From Pegea sp. RAD2-039 (taxonomy: Eukaryota; Chordata; Thaliacea; Salpida; Salpidae), in assembly GCA_034620365.1 (NCBI GenBank), contig JAQGEQ010000245.1, positions 169,007 through 233,006 on the forward strand: a DNA stretch of 64,000 nucleotides, read 5' to 3'. The stretch's first letter is position 1; the number at the start of each line of letters is the position of its first letter. The translations under genes were made by a program, and so were the position numbers. Positions 24,048 through 36,309 of this stretch are shown piece by piece. The notes under the pieces were generated by a model. That model ran no database searches and was not told the origin of the DNA. It saw only the letters and a program-made list of their open reading frames with translations.

Positions 24048-25472
24048 ATGTTCAACTTTCCTAGTCAATTATATGCATAAACTTAATCATAAACTGTCAA
24101 TCATCAGAAAATTTTGTTAGTTTCTTTGTAACTTTATGCTAAACACAAAACAATAACTTTCCAGCTTTTGATATTTAGTTATTTATTATTATTTACTCAC
24201 TAATCCTTTGGATACTCAAATAAAATCTATTCTTTTTTGGGTTTATAAATAAGAGATTATTTAAAATTATATTTCTTTTTTAAGTTTGCTGAATAATTTT
24301 TACCAACTTTAAATCAAATCAAAATTCATCAAGAAATCTTTTAAGCAGTCAATGATAATTTAATTTGTTTTTTTATAATGAACATAGTTTTCTGATGAAA
24401 GTGAGACAAACTATAAGTAATATGATGTTCAAATAGTTTAAACTCTTTAATATTTGATACTTATCAATTTTAACAATGTTTTAAGTATTAATTTTTTAAT
24501 TTTGATACTGTCAAATTTACAGTTTACAAATTAGAATTCCCTAAAAACTTAGGAAAACCTCACCAAATAATTTGTTAGCTCAGTAATTAAGGATAAACAT
24601 TATAAGTTTGAATAATTATTTGTAACTGTAGTTAATCAGTTCGAAACTTGTGTAAATGTTCTAAAAATAGAGAATTTTTCATTAATGTGTTATTTTTGAA
24701 GTGATAAAATTATCTTTTAAAGCAAAACTAAAAATCACCAGCCATGTAGCTTCCTAATGAAATATGAAAGTTATCTTTAAAAGAAGATTTAAAAAAACTT
24801 TCTGGTCAACGCAGGCTGGTTAAGAAAACAAATGCTGTAGAAGTAACCATATGCTAAACCTTTTGCATTACTTTGTAAAATTGTAGTATTTTAATTATGG
24901 TGCTCCAAAAAGATTCCAATACCAGTTTAATGTCTTATGAGCTAACTAAAAACTTCCAAGAATTTGACAACATTTCAAAAACTAATTTATAAATTGTTTA
25001 TAAAATCAGCAAACTGAGGATTTATTTTGCCAAGTTGTAACAACTATTTAATCACTAAACACCAACCTTTAAAAATTTATATATTTAATTTGAAACATGA
25101 GTTTTCAAAATATAAATGTTGAGTTTAGTTCTTATCTAAACTATTGGAAAAACCAAATTATACTTGTTTTCAATAATTTATTATAAAGTTAAGGTTAGAG
25201 CATTCTAGGAATTACAAAATTCAATAATTTCATTTTAATCATTACAAACTGGTAGAAAGCTCTTCAAAACAGTTTATCTTCCAAACAAAGCTGCTTTGGC
25301 AATGAGCATATAATTTAGAAACTTCATAAGACTTCAGCTTTATAAGACATTGTCTCACTTCAAGTTCTTCACAGCTGTTTGGATTAGATTAACTTGAAAA
25401 AGAACGACAATTGATAGACTACCATCAAACTTATTGAGATCAGAAACTATTGGATGAAAGAAAAGTTTTGAA

Positions 25473-25736
25473 ATGTCAGATCTTGAATTTTGTTTTATTG
25501 TTTACTTGTTAGAGTTTTTGGTAGATTTTCTTTGTTATTTAATTGTGATGATATTTCGAAAATGTCTTCAAAAAGCTTTTCAAAACTCACCTACTAATGA
25601 CAATGTACTTCAAATGATTCCACTTCATTCAAAGGTTACAGAAAGTAAAGGTACAATTGTAAACAGGAAGTTTGAAAAACCAGATGACAGCAAACTTGAA
25701 GAAAATAATGATTCCTTTGATAAAATAGATAATTAA
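25473..25736 (+). CDS. Hypothetical 87-aa single-membrane-segment ORF (right arm)
   Basis: Not recognised. The product starts MSDLEFCFIVYLLEF and has one long hydrophobic stretch at about residues 6-28, followed by basic RKC and a polar, acidic tail (KPDDSK, EENNDSFDKIDN). It looks like a small N-terminally anchored protein or the first exon of one. It lies about 1 kb upstream of the 90-aa ORF and 1.7 kb upstream of RPB9 on the same strand, an order shared with the left arm. The frame stays readable for about 30 codons beyond the TAA (ADLNKN, GDSDVF), so a longer ancestral product or a spliced donor before the stop is possible. Function unknown. Confidence 0.4.
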   Translation: MSDLEFCFIVYLLEFLVDFLCYLIVMIFRKCLQKAFQNSPTNDNVLQMIPLHSKVTESKGTIVNRKFEKPDDSKLEENNDSFDKIDN

Positions 25737-26742
25737 GCTGATTTGAATAAAAATAAAGCTATAAAGGGAAACTTTCAGAATAAGGATAAATATTTTGGTG
25801 ATTCAGATGTTTTTTGGTGTTAGTAATCTCAAAAAAGGGTAAAAATAAAAAGAATCAAGTTGCTTTTAACGTTAGTATTCAAGAATCGATTGATCAGAGT
25901 CATCTTGAACGCTCTTGATTTGTGAACTTTTCTTTGTTATCAAAATGCTAATTTTCTAATTGTTTTAACCTAACTTGTCTCTTGGTAATTAAATAAACGA
26001 AGTTTAAACTGTAAATCTTTTCAACTAACTTATCTTTAATCAAAAGATAAAAGTACCTTTTTGCAGACGCAGCAATTTATGTTTAATAAAGTATCGTGTG
26101 AAAAGACAGTATTTAAAACAACAACAAAAAAAAAAAAAAATGGAAATTATAGCACAGCAGTGAATAATTGGTTAAGGTGAAATACTTAGTGTAGCAAATG
26201 ATCTCAAACATCAAAAGTAAGCAATAAGTGAGGAGAAAAGTTAGGAAAAGTTTTAAAATGAATTAGACACCTAAACTTTACATTGTGTACTGTTTCCAAG
26301 AATTATCTTTTTATTTTCAGCACTTTTAATTCATCCTGCTAAATGTAAGTATTTGATAATCGTTTTCTGCATTATTTGATAATATATTTCTAAATCTTTG
26401 CGTCTGATTACAAACCGGCAACAATAAATTAGGATTTTTCCATAACTATAATGGCAATAACATATAAGTCTTTAAAATAACGAAACTGTTTTTTTAGATT
26501 GTTGTGCTTATGATTTTTTCAGGTTTAAATGCTTATTAAAATTTATTGTTCTAATCTCAAGAAATAGTATTATATGTCGAAGATTATTTTTTGTTTATTT
26601 TAGACTGGTTAATGTATGTTTTTTGACTTCAATGAAGCCTTATTAAGCGGTAATACTAATATTTAAACACTTGAAGGCTTATGCAACTTTCAAAGTTTTC
26701 ATGCTTCTAATAATTATTTTTTTCATAACTAGAAAAGCTAAA

Positions 26743-27015
26743 ATGAAATCTTTAGATGTAAAACCTCCTATCATGCTTGAATGGCTTGATAATTGTGAAT
26801 ATTTTGGATTAGCTTTGTCACCACTCAACACCAGAGAGAAAATTGACAAGACTTCAGTTTTAGTAGCTGAGTTTCATGACATGGAAGATTCTATAAACCA
26901 ATGGTGGCAAGTTGGATTAAATTTCATTAATGGCAAGTGTGTATGGTCTAATGGTGAAGCTTATGTACCTGAAGAACATGACCAACTATTTAATGAAAGA
27001 TTTAGACCAAATTGA
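26743..27015 (+). CDS. Hypothetical 90-aa protein upstream of RPB9 (right arm)
   Basis: Not recognised. The ORF can be extended upstream to 26671, but a branch-point/pyrimidine tract ending CATAACTAG at 26724-26732 looks like a 3' splice or trans-splice acceptor, and the first ATG after it is 26743. The protein begins MKSLDVKPPIMLEW, is acidic and aromatic-rich (motifs CEYFGLALSPL, NGKCVWSNGEAYVPEEHD), and shows no signal peptide, membrane segment or zinc motif. It lies about 430 bp upstream of the RPB9 start in the same orientation, and the left arm keeps the same order, so the pair is ancestral. Alternatively it is the last exon of a longer gene. Comparison with the left copy gives about 12 amino-acid-changing and 3 silent codon differences, which looks like relaxed constraint on at least one copy. 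Confidence 0.5.
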   Translation: MKSLDVKPPIMLEWLDNCEYFGLALSPLNTREKIDKTSVLVAEFHDMEDSINQWWQVGLNFINGKCVWSNGEAYVPEEHDQLFNERFRPN

Positions 27016-27440
27016 TTAATCATATATATCTTTATAAAGACAAAAGAAAAATGTAGTGACATTAGTTACTTATACCAAGATAAAATGAAGGATAGTGAAA
27101 GAAACATGGTTTTATGATCATTTTTGTCTTTAGACATTAGTTTTTCATAGTTGCGTTGGGCGTGAGCTAATATGAGCTAATTTGTGAATAAATCTATTTT
27201 ACTTTGATATTGTAACTTTTAGTCTTTCCAAATAAATATTTAGATTTGTTTTTGTATTTAATATTAACTACAATCAAACAATTTACAGTTGTATGGTTTT
27301 CTAATGAAGAAGAAAAAATACTTTCATTTATATTTTGAATGCTGAAAGTTAAACTTATCAAAATCAATAATGAATTACAAATTATTGTAGCTTTTTAACT
27401 ACATCTTTTATTTGCTGATTTTATTTCATTAGTGGAAAAA

Positions 27441-28572
27441 ATGAGCTCAAGCAAAGGGCCTAGTTTTATTGGAATCAATTTCTGTCCAGAATGGTAAAAG
27501 TTGGTTTATTAGTTTTTTAGTACTTTAATTTATTGAAAAATCTATCTACATAAAGTACTTACAATTTTATTAATCCTTTTGCTTTATCTTAACTGTAGTT
27601 TTATTATTTATCTTGAAAAGTTTGCTATAACTTAAAAAGACCATTCAACATATAATTTGGTAATAATTTAACTCATTATTTTATTATTGTAATTAGTATT
27701 AAATAAAAAGCATAATAAATTCAATTAAACTAATTAATTCATACTTTAGTAAGTTTCTGTTGAAATATATTATTTGTTATAGTTTTTGATAAAGTTTTTT
27801 TTTTAATTTTATTATTTTTAAATATACTATAGCTAAAGAGTAGGAAGTAAAAATATAAAATATTCTTTTCTACATTATTTTCTTTTTTATTTTTTATTTA
27901 TTTTCCAATACGCAATTTTGTTTTATTGGTTTGAAAATCAAATAAAAATCCTTTTTCAGTAAACATGTTATAAAAATATCATTTATACTAAACAAATTAA
28001 CGAAACAAAATTATTGTTTTCTTATCTACTGTTTCAAAATTGTTTGCTAGTTTATGTTTTCAGTGCAATTTTTTGATTATTATTCATTGAAATATTTGTG
28101 TTTTTTAGTAATAACATGCTGTATCCAAAAGAAGATAAATAAAAAAAGAGTTGCTGTATGCTGTGAGTTATTCATTTTTAAAGCTGGTTGAGAATTGAAA
28201 TAGTTACAATGAACATATTTTATGAATTATTTCTTTTTAGTGTCACAATTGTGCTTTTCAAATCAAGGCAGATAATCCTTGTATTTATGTCAACAAAATT
28301 GTACATGAGGTTGATGAATTGTCTCAAATCATTGCCATCATCAAATGTAGCGCAGAATCCAACCTTGCCTAGAACAAAGGATGTAAAATTATGTTGCTTG
28401 CCCCAAGTAAGTCATCAGCTCTCTAAGCTCTTCAGCGCTCATTTTTGCCACTAGGTGTCACTAAAAAGAAGCAGTGTTTTTTCAGTCTCAATCAACTAGA
28501 GACGAGGTAGAGATGAAGTTGTACTTTGTTTGTACAAACTCCTCTTGTGGTCATCGTTGGACTCAATTATGA
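27441..28572 (+). pseudogene. POLR2I/RPB9: RPB9 pseudogene (right-arm copy)
   Basis: Inverted duplicate of the RPB9 gene at 12956-14065. Exon equivalents: 27441-27493, 28109-28162, 28241-28406, 28455-28572. Exon 1 is intact, with the same protein start and GTAAAAG donor. Intron 1 here ends in a normal TTTTTTAG. Exon 2 has lost one A and reads into TAA at 28140-28142. Exon 3 is longer than the left copy (166 against 149 bp) and is frameshifted after VHEVDEL, with the DPTLPRT part in another frame. Exon 4 has a TAA at 28462-28464 and reads through the normal stop position. The downstream zinc-ribbon codons ([11 protein letters not shown]) are still readable. At least three independent lesions make this copy dead. 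Confidence 0.92.
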
Positions 28573-28699
28573 TTCAATTCTATGACGTCATCTGCTTCTT
28601 TTTGCTTTCAATTCGTGTCTTGGTGGCAGAAAACGATATGTTGACAGAATGAATACTTCTTTTTTTTTATTAAAAAACTTTTCAACATCAGTATTTTGC

Positions 28700-29113
28700 T
28701 ATCAAGAACCACTAGCAACCAGCAACAACCAACTTCAGAACAACAACCATTACCAACCAGCAACAGCCACTTCAAAGCAGCAACAACCACTAGCAACCAG
28801 CAACAACCACTAGCAACCAGCAACAACCACTAGCAACCAGCAACAACCATTACCAACCCAGCAACAACCAGTACCAACCAGCAACAACCATTACCAACCA
28901 GCAACAACCACTTCAAAGCAGCAACAACCACTTGCAGCCAGCAACAACCACTAGTAGCCAGCCCACCACAGCAACAACCTACCAGCAACAACTTCTAGCA
29001 ACCAGCAACAATATTAGAAACCAGCAACAACCATTACCAACCAGCAACAACCATTAGCAGCCAGCAACAACTAATACCACCCAGCAACAACCACTAGCAG
29101 CCAGTAACAACCA
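28700..29113. repeat. Minisatellite, ~20-bp unit, right arm
   Basis: Complementary version of the left-arm array (unit AACCACTAGCAACCAGCAAC and variants), about 20 units, at the same place downstream of the RPB9 pseudogene. The array therefore predates the duplication; unit number and variant order have since diverged. Confidence 0.9.
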
Positions 29114-29826
29114 CTTGAAATTTGTTTATAGTAATTAACCAGTTTAAAGTGTAACTTTCTCCTATTTTTGATTAGTGCCATTAAAGAAGGTATCAGTTTA
29201 GTTTGTTCTTCTTATCAATAGTTATTAGTAAAATTTTAATTTTCATACAGTATCGTTATGTCCATTCTGTGTTATTTTAACTTTTTTCAACAAAATAAAT
29301 AAAAAATACTTTATATTAGAAAATTTAAACAACAAACGTGGATGAAACTACTTGTACAAAATTATTGCAAACTTAAATTGTAAATCTAAAAATATTGTAA
29401 CGTAAATTTGCAATTGCAAATTAAAAATCTCTCTTCGTTAGAAATTACTGTTTTTAACTAAAAAATAATATTTTGAGTTTCTTCATTTGCTAATGTGAAA
29501 TTTTGTGTAACAAAAAATATGTCGGAAGAAAACTTATAAGGTTCAAATAGAAAGTTAAAACAGTTTTATTCAAATCATAACAAGTAGTATATCGACGCTA
29601 TACTTAAAATAAGAACAAATCTGTAAAACAAAATCAGTGATCCGGAACTTTTTCAGTCTAATATGAAGTTTGATTTGATTTGATAAAAAAAGCAAAAAAT
29701 GAGAAAAATATTAGATATAAGTTTTGGTTTGTTCAAAAATAAAGTTTGTTAATCGAACCATGTTTGTATAATCTTGTCTGGTAGCCACATCAAAATTATA
29801 TTTTTTTATATTTATAATTTTATTAG

Positions 29827-30115
29827 TCATTTTATTCACAAACCAACTATCTCAATTGAAGAGGGGATTTCCCGTTTAGTTAACTTTCTTGTATTACGTA
29901 AGTCGGATGCAGTCAAGTGCAACGAGTTAGTCGATATGACTTTGATTTTGCTGCAATTTACTCAGACACAAAATACTCTAAAACAACCCCGAATGGAAAT
30001 TTGCGCTTTTTATTTGCTGAAGATATTCGTTGATACAAATCTCAGCTATTGTAAACAAGGCAAGATTAAAAATAAAACGTTCAAGTTTGTAATGTACTTT
30101 CTTATATTTGGTTAA
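29827..30115 (+). CDS. Exon-like coding segment, unknown protein
   Basis: After a TTTTATTAG acceptor (AG at 29825-29826) the frame encodes a protein-like stretch (HKPTISIEEGISRLVNF, KSDAVKCNELVDMTLILL, PRMEICAFYLLKIFVDTN) of amphipathic helices resembling helical-repeat proteins in general. It runs to a TAA at 30113-30115, but the last 15 or so codons revert to repeat-like composition, so the true exon probably ends near 30060. Base composition is markedly less AT-rich than the flanks. It sits just outside the right end of the inverted-duplication arm. No family recognised and no second exon found. Confidence 0.45.
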
Positions 30116-30219
30116 AATTCTTACATAATTGATTCATATTTTTATAATTTAATTATAACTATTTAAATAGTTTCAAAAATTCTTCTTTAAGACATTAGAT
30201 GATAATTCTACCAAATTAG

Positions 30220-31340
30220 TATTGATACTAAACATATATATTCACGTTTAATGCCAAAAATATTTTCATTAGTAACCACATTCTTTCATCAAAACTAGCA
30301 TCATCAAATTGTTCTTCAGAAATTACATCACCATCATAAATTAATTTTTGTTGAGTAACCTCTATTAGATTAGATATAAAAAGTGAACGTAAAAACACTG
30401 AAAACATTAGAGAAATGTAAATGAACAACTTTCACGAGGCATTTGTATACAGTTTCATTCGACATTAAAAGTCAATCACAAGTTTGAAATTTAACAAAAT
30501 ATTGAAATATTACGATTCGCCCATAGGTATCGTAAAAAGGAAATAAAAATGTTTTTTGTTTTTAACTATTTCTAAAATAAAAAAGATTGTTTAACTTGTA
30601 AAAATCTTCAATTAATGATCAAATAGATTATACCCGTAAAATATGGCGTTAATAACTGAATATTTTTATATAAATGTCTTAAATGCTTTGATTTTTCTAT
30701 AGAGTTTTATTCATGAAATATTATGGTTTTGTTAAATAGCAAATTATTTTGATATCACTAAATATTTATGGAATCATACATTCAGTTTTTTTTCTTCAAA
30801 AACTTTTGACGTTTTTACTTATGTTAAAAATTAATTAAATGATCAAAATATTTGAGTTTGAAAATTAGAATAAAATCTTCAGCTAATCAGATGAAGTTAA
30901 AAAGAGTTAAAATAATAACCTAAACATCTTGTATAATTAGAACTAATTAAAAAAAGATTATTGAGAACCACATAAAATATAATTAATTAAAGCACAATTG
31001 ATTGTTTTGGTAAGTAAAAATGTTTTTATAACAATCTTATTACAGATTTTTGAGTTTTATGTTTCTATAGTAGAAAAATTTGACGCTAGACGTCGCTGAA
31101 GATAAATAATTTTGAAATCCTTGTATTGCTTTAGGCTATGTTTTTGTAAGTGATATTTGATAACTTGAATTTTAAGGTTTACTTTCAAACTTTATTGAAA
31201 TTATGAATAATTAAGTTTAAATTGAAAACAGAACAATTTTAACTACTAACTTTTCGTATCCATAAAAAAATACAATTTTAAAAACAAATTTTTTATTTAA
31301 CTTTGAATTCAGAAGTAAATTTAAACGTTTTAACATACTT
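30220..31340 (+). repeat. Direct repeat with 21630-22340
   Basis: Longer version of the copy at 21.6 kb. Conserved GACGCTAGACGTCGCTGAAG block at 31080-31145. Ends where sequence changes to a reverse box element (31680-31800: CTCCGGATAAATACTAGATG, hairpin ATCGACTACTCGTCGAT at 31776-31792). Confidence 0.7.
30228..30465 (-). pseudogene. Possible ubiquitin-like-domain gene fragment
   Basis: A minus-strand frame reads EVTQQKLIYDGDVISEEQF, DDASFDERMWLLMK, which resembles the second half of a ubiquitin-like fold (QKLIY.G..., then an LLM end). Upstream, ATG at 30463-30465 opens MSNETVYKCLVKVVHLHF in another frame, which would be strand 1, with a TTTTCAG acceptor between. The related repeat at 21.66 kb lacks the central 100 bp that carries the best-matching residues. 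Weak call made by eye. Confidence 0.3.
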
Positions 31341-32329
31341 TCTTCCTCTTATCAGTCAGACAAATAATTTTATTCACTTATTTGACCTTACAAAACATTC
31401 AAACACTTTTTTCAATAACTCCTGTGCTGAAATCTGTCAATAAGAACTAATGGACGGTTACAAAAATTTGACTCAACTTAGCGACTATGTATTTCCAAAG
31501 CATAAATTTAAAAAAATATTCTGAAAAAATTTCCACTAAAATTAGAAAAATCTTTGATAAGTTAAATAAAATTCGCAAAAGTAACTAAGTTTTTGTTTTT
31601 ATTGTCAACATATAAAACTATTCTTCTGATTCTAAATAATTTAAATTTTTTAAATGACTAATAATTTTCAAAACAAATTTTTCTCCGGATAAATACTAGA
31701 TGAAACAATGTTGTTAAAATGAAAAACATTTTTCGTTATCATTATAATACACTGTGAACAGAGTAAATTTTTGTTATCGACTACTCGTCGATAGATTAAT
31801 CCGAAAATAAAAACTAACAAAATTAAGTTTACTTTCAAAGTTAAATCTGCTGGGATGTTTCTATTAATAGAATTACATAGCGTGAATATCATTTAGACAT
31901 CAAATATTTGTCAATTTTGTTTTTTCATTACATCTATTATTTGATTTATTTATTTATTTTTTTTAAGCTTTATCTTTATATACTGACAACCATGTTAATA
32001 TTTAAATAAATCACTTTTTTCACTTAAGAATTATGATTAAATTTGAAAATTCATAATGTATAAAATGTTTCACGCAAGTATATAATTTTTTTTTATAAAT
32101 CGCTATTTAATATGAAAGAGTGAAAAAAATAATTTTAAGTTTAAAATTTTAAAAATATTAATTTTATAAATCAATATTGCTAGTTTTTACTAAAACTTTT
32201 TATTGACTTTTTTGCTACCCACTAAATTCCATCATAGATTTACTGGAACAATTAGATATGTTTGCGATATTCTCAAAGAAAAATGGATAAAATGTTTTTA
32301 AGAAGTAATCATCATTAGTTTTTGTTAAT

Positions 32330-34110
32330 CAAATCAATAAAAATTACAAATTACAAAAACTTTAATATTCACAAATATTTGGAGTTATATTGAAAATTTC
32401 CTCAAGTATTCTTACCAAACGAAATAATCAAGCAATTTTTAATTTGAAAGTTTGCTGTTAACTTGTTAGTTGTATTTCTCGGATTATTCTATCGACAAAT
32501 GGTCGATATCAAAAATTATGTTTATTATATTTATCTCACGCTAAAGATTAAAGATTATTTCTTTATATAAAAAATCTTCTCATCTAGTATTTGTCAGGAG
32601 AACGTGAGTTTTTTTGAATGTTACTAAGAAGATAACAATGCATTGTTTCTCTAATAATAAAGAAATAAAAATCTTTTGCAACTACAAATTGATTTATATT
32701 TTTTTTAACTAGGCATACATAGCTAAGCTCAAACTCTTTTATTCAAAATTCCAAAATACAATTATTAATATCTAAAATAATAACTATACTTTAAAATAAA
32801 ATCTTAGAAGATAAGCAGTTTATAAGCTTCATTGTAAAAATCACAAAACAAAGCAACAAAAATGCTTTACAAAAAAACAGTAAAATAGTAAATCCAACTC
32901 AATTAATTAGTTAAATTCGTACCAGTGGTGCATTAAAAGTAGATACTCGCTACTAACAAAGTTTTTATTGAAATTTGCCTAATTGCTAATGGTAGCTAAG
33001 TTAGAATAAAGAGTTTTGATATATTTCAGTTTCAAATTTAAATATGTTTGTTTAAATAAAACGATGATTTGTTTACATATTAACATGTTTTCTAGTAAAA
33101 AAATAGGAAGCTTAAAATTTTTTTAAATAATAATTCGAAAAAAATGAAGATACAAAATGTTTTCAATCTAGAGCATCTGCCAAAGTATAATAAAGAGTAG
33201 TTTGCTAGTTTCTGTATTACACAAGTAAGCATATTAACAATTTTTTTAATTAGTTTAAAAAATAATTTGCTTTAAAAATTTTCATTTTTTTTATACGGAA
33301 TCTACTTGTTAAGTTAGTTTTGTTTTCAGTTTAAACTTAATTATTCATAATTTCAACAAAGTTTAAAAGTAAGCCTTAAAATTCAATTTATCAAATACCA
33401 CCTACAAAAACATAGCCTAAAGCAATACAAGGATTTCAAAATTGTTTATCGTCAGCGACGTCTAGCGTCAACTTTTTTACTATAGAAACATAAAACTGAA
33501 AAATCTTTAATTAGATGTTTATAAAAACATTTTTACTTACCCAAAACAATTAATTTTGCTTTAATATAATAAATTTTATGAAGTGAAGTTTAATATTTTC
33601 TTAAAGCTACTTAATTTAGAAAATAAACATTGAATAATATTGAAAAGATAAGTTGAAAGTTATATTTTTAAAGACAGTAAAATTAAATTAAATTTGTTGT
33701 CAAGCGAGAATAACAATGAGTGGAAAACTGTTTAAACTGATTTTTTACTTTAATAAATATTTTACTTTACAATTTTGTTTTGTTCTTATAAAATCAGATG
33801 AAAAAAACTTTATATTGACATTAATAATTACTATATAAATTATTTTTAGAAAAGATAAATAGAAAACATTTAAAATCAACCTTTAAAATATATCTGAAAA
33901 TAAATATCAAATTAATCGAAAACTTTTTTTATTCGAAAGATTTTTAACTTCTTTTACTATCAATCTTACAGAGAAAGTATTTCCTTCTTCTTAGTAGATT
34001 ATAAATTTTATATTTAAACTGTTTAATGATTTTTTAAGACTATAACTATTATAAAAACTTTTTATATAAAGTTAATTCTATGTATTTTTAATTGTTTTTT
34101 TTACTAAAGA
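32330..34110 (+). repeat. Box element fragment and diverged repeat D
   Basis: Hairpin at 32491-32507 and CTAGTATTTGTCAGG (about 32582) are followed by a broken copy of D (GCATCTGCC at 33174, conserved block 33407-33474, then sequence like 22.9-23.3 kb in reverse). Confidence 0.7.
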
Positions 34111-34329
34111 TAAAAATCATATATATAAACTGAATATTTTTATATAAATGTAGTAATTCTGATATTAAATATTAGAAAATATTAAACGCAAAAAGTTATG
34201 AAACTCATAGAGAAAAAACATTAAACAAACCAAAAAGTCCTGTACAAAAAAAAGCTAAAAAATGATAACTTGGAAATTTTATTAGATGATGTGTTTACTC
34301 AGATGTTTTATGTTTCTTTAGTCGAAAAA

Positions 34330-35790
34330 ATTGACGCTAGACGTCGCTGAAGATAAATAATTTTGAAATCCTGGCATTGCTTCAGGCTATGTTTTCGTAA
34401 GTGATATTTGATAACTTGAATTTCATGGCTTATTTTTAAAGTTTGTTGAAATTTGTAAACATTATTCTAATATCCCGACAAAAGCTAGTAAAAGTAGAAT
34501 TTCAATACTAGGCTAGATTGTTAAAAGTATGGTTTTAATTTAGAAATCGTTAATTCTATTTTGGAATTTTGACTAAAAGAGTTTCAATTTAACAATGTAT
34601 CTCAAAAAAAACTTGAAAATAATCCTGTAAAGATCTTTATTTAACTGCATTTTAAGCCTTTGTTTTGCTTCGTTGCACGTAAAATATTTTGCAGAAGTAT
34701 ATAGTTTTTTATCTCTTTGTTAACTTTTTCTAATTATTCTTAACTAATTATTTTTAACTTCGTTAACCTTTTCATTTAATCTCTGGTTAGCGATATTTAA
34801 GGTCAATGGTATTATTGGAATCACCAAGCTATTGAAGACTAGAAGATTTTCTGGGAATTTACTTTTGATGTAAATATCTTTTATGAACTTTGTTACAACC
34901 CTTTGCAAATCTTTCCCACTTTCATGTAATTATTTTTGTAATTTTTAATTCTTAAGCGTTGGCGGTTTGCTTCTTGGCATAAACTTTGATTAATAGAATT
35001 TTGACAAGAAGAACAATTTCTGTTTATAATTGTTCACCTCTTTTAAAAGAAACTTTTCAGCATTTTACAACGCCGAAAGTCATTATAATAACTTTCTTGA
35101 AATTAAAGTGATCATGAGAATTCAGAGCTATTCATTGACTTTAGCATAAAGTTTCAAGAAATTTATTTGCAACAACTGTTAGGTACGTTAAACTTTAATT
35201 TGAAGCTTTTTTTTAAATTAAATTAATTTTTTTTATTTATTTTTCAGTCACAAGATGACACTAGATACGTTTTAGATTTATTTTTTAGAAACTCAAAACA
35301 TTGTAAGCTCCTATCTGTCAGACAAATAGTGTTGTTCAGTGACTTTGAGCATACAAAACATTGTATATCAATATTCATACAAGGTTTATTCATACTTATA
35401 CAATTAGCTTTCAATAAAAAGTGTTTGTATTAGTTTTAGTTTTAAAAACACATAAAACAGATTAAAACTAAAATATTTTATGCACTTAGAAGAAGGAAAT
35501 ACTTTCACTATAAGGCTGAGGGTAATAAAAATAAAATTTGTATCAAAGTTTTAAATAAATCAAACTTTTAAAGTGAATGAAAAATTTTCAAAAATTCACT
35601 TTTTCATGACAAATACTAGATGTGAAGATTTTTTATATCAAGAAATGTTCCTTTAGTTGTAAGTAAGTAGATTTTAACTTACATAAGCCTAATTTTTGAT
35701 ATCGACCATTTGTCGATAGAATAATCTAACAAGTACAACTAATAGATAACAGCAAACTTTTAAATTTAAAACTGATTGATTGTTTGAGTT
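34330..35790 (-). repeat. Long inverted-repeat copy 2 (box element)
   Basis: Reverse complement of 17640-19130 over about 1.46 kb: hairpin 35701-35717, CTAG box about 35606, CACTGAA/CTATTTGTC box about 35315, conserved block 34329-34396. The CACTATCCTGTTG box follows in reverse at about 35867. Confidence 0.8.
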
Positions 35791-36237
35791 AAAAATATTA
35801 ATTGGCGTCTTCATCGGTTTGACCTCAAATATTTGTCAAAATTCAAGTGTTTGAAATTTATAGTCAACAGGATAGTGATTTGATTTACAAAAACATATGA
35901 TAATTTTTCTTTTAATATTTTTTTGAGAAAATCAATGAGTTCAGTCGGTAACAAAATACTCAATAACTTTCGTGATTCATTTCATTACGAAGTCATTGTA
36001 TTTATAAAATGTTTTAGTAGAAACGTCGCATGCTACAAAAATCATTAATAAATTTTACACTGCTGCATGAGTAGTCTTACCAATAACTAACAACTTTAAT
36101 ATTAAAAATAATTAAAAATAAATAAATAATAATCATTTAGCTTTTTTAGAACATTTTAAATAGCCTTCTGAACAATAATCATCCCATCATATATACAAAT
36201 ATATTTGTAAAGATTTTTTTTATGAGATTATTTGATT

Positions 36238-36300
36238 ATATAATAAATGCAAAGGATGGTGCCTGAAGAGAGTACCTCTTGCTAAAACACATTCCCACAA
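36238..36300 (-). mobile_element. LINE 3'-UTR fragment
   Basis: On the minus strand this matches the 3' UTR of the LINE fragment at 16141-16195: a GAATGTGT..TTAGC segment, then a conserved AGGCACC, then an A/T-rich tail. No coding part is visible next to it. Probably a very short 5'-truncated copy of the same family. Confidence 0.55.
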
Positions 36301-36309
36301 AAAAAGTCT

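Larger units (their letters stand above)
24433..29690. repeat. Right arm of large inverted duplication
   Basis: Reverse-complement partner of 11560-17312. It lacks both insertions of the left arm and so preserves the pre-insertion state. Its RPB9 is a pseudogene while its upstream ORFs are open. The two arms are separated by about 7.1 kb of other repeats. Confidence 0.9.

Noticed and set aside
28188-28454. 88-codon ORF as an independent gene
   Set aside because: It is an accidental frame through RPB9 pseudogene exon 3 and its introns; the RPB9 residues are only partly in this frame.
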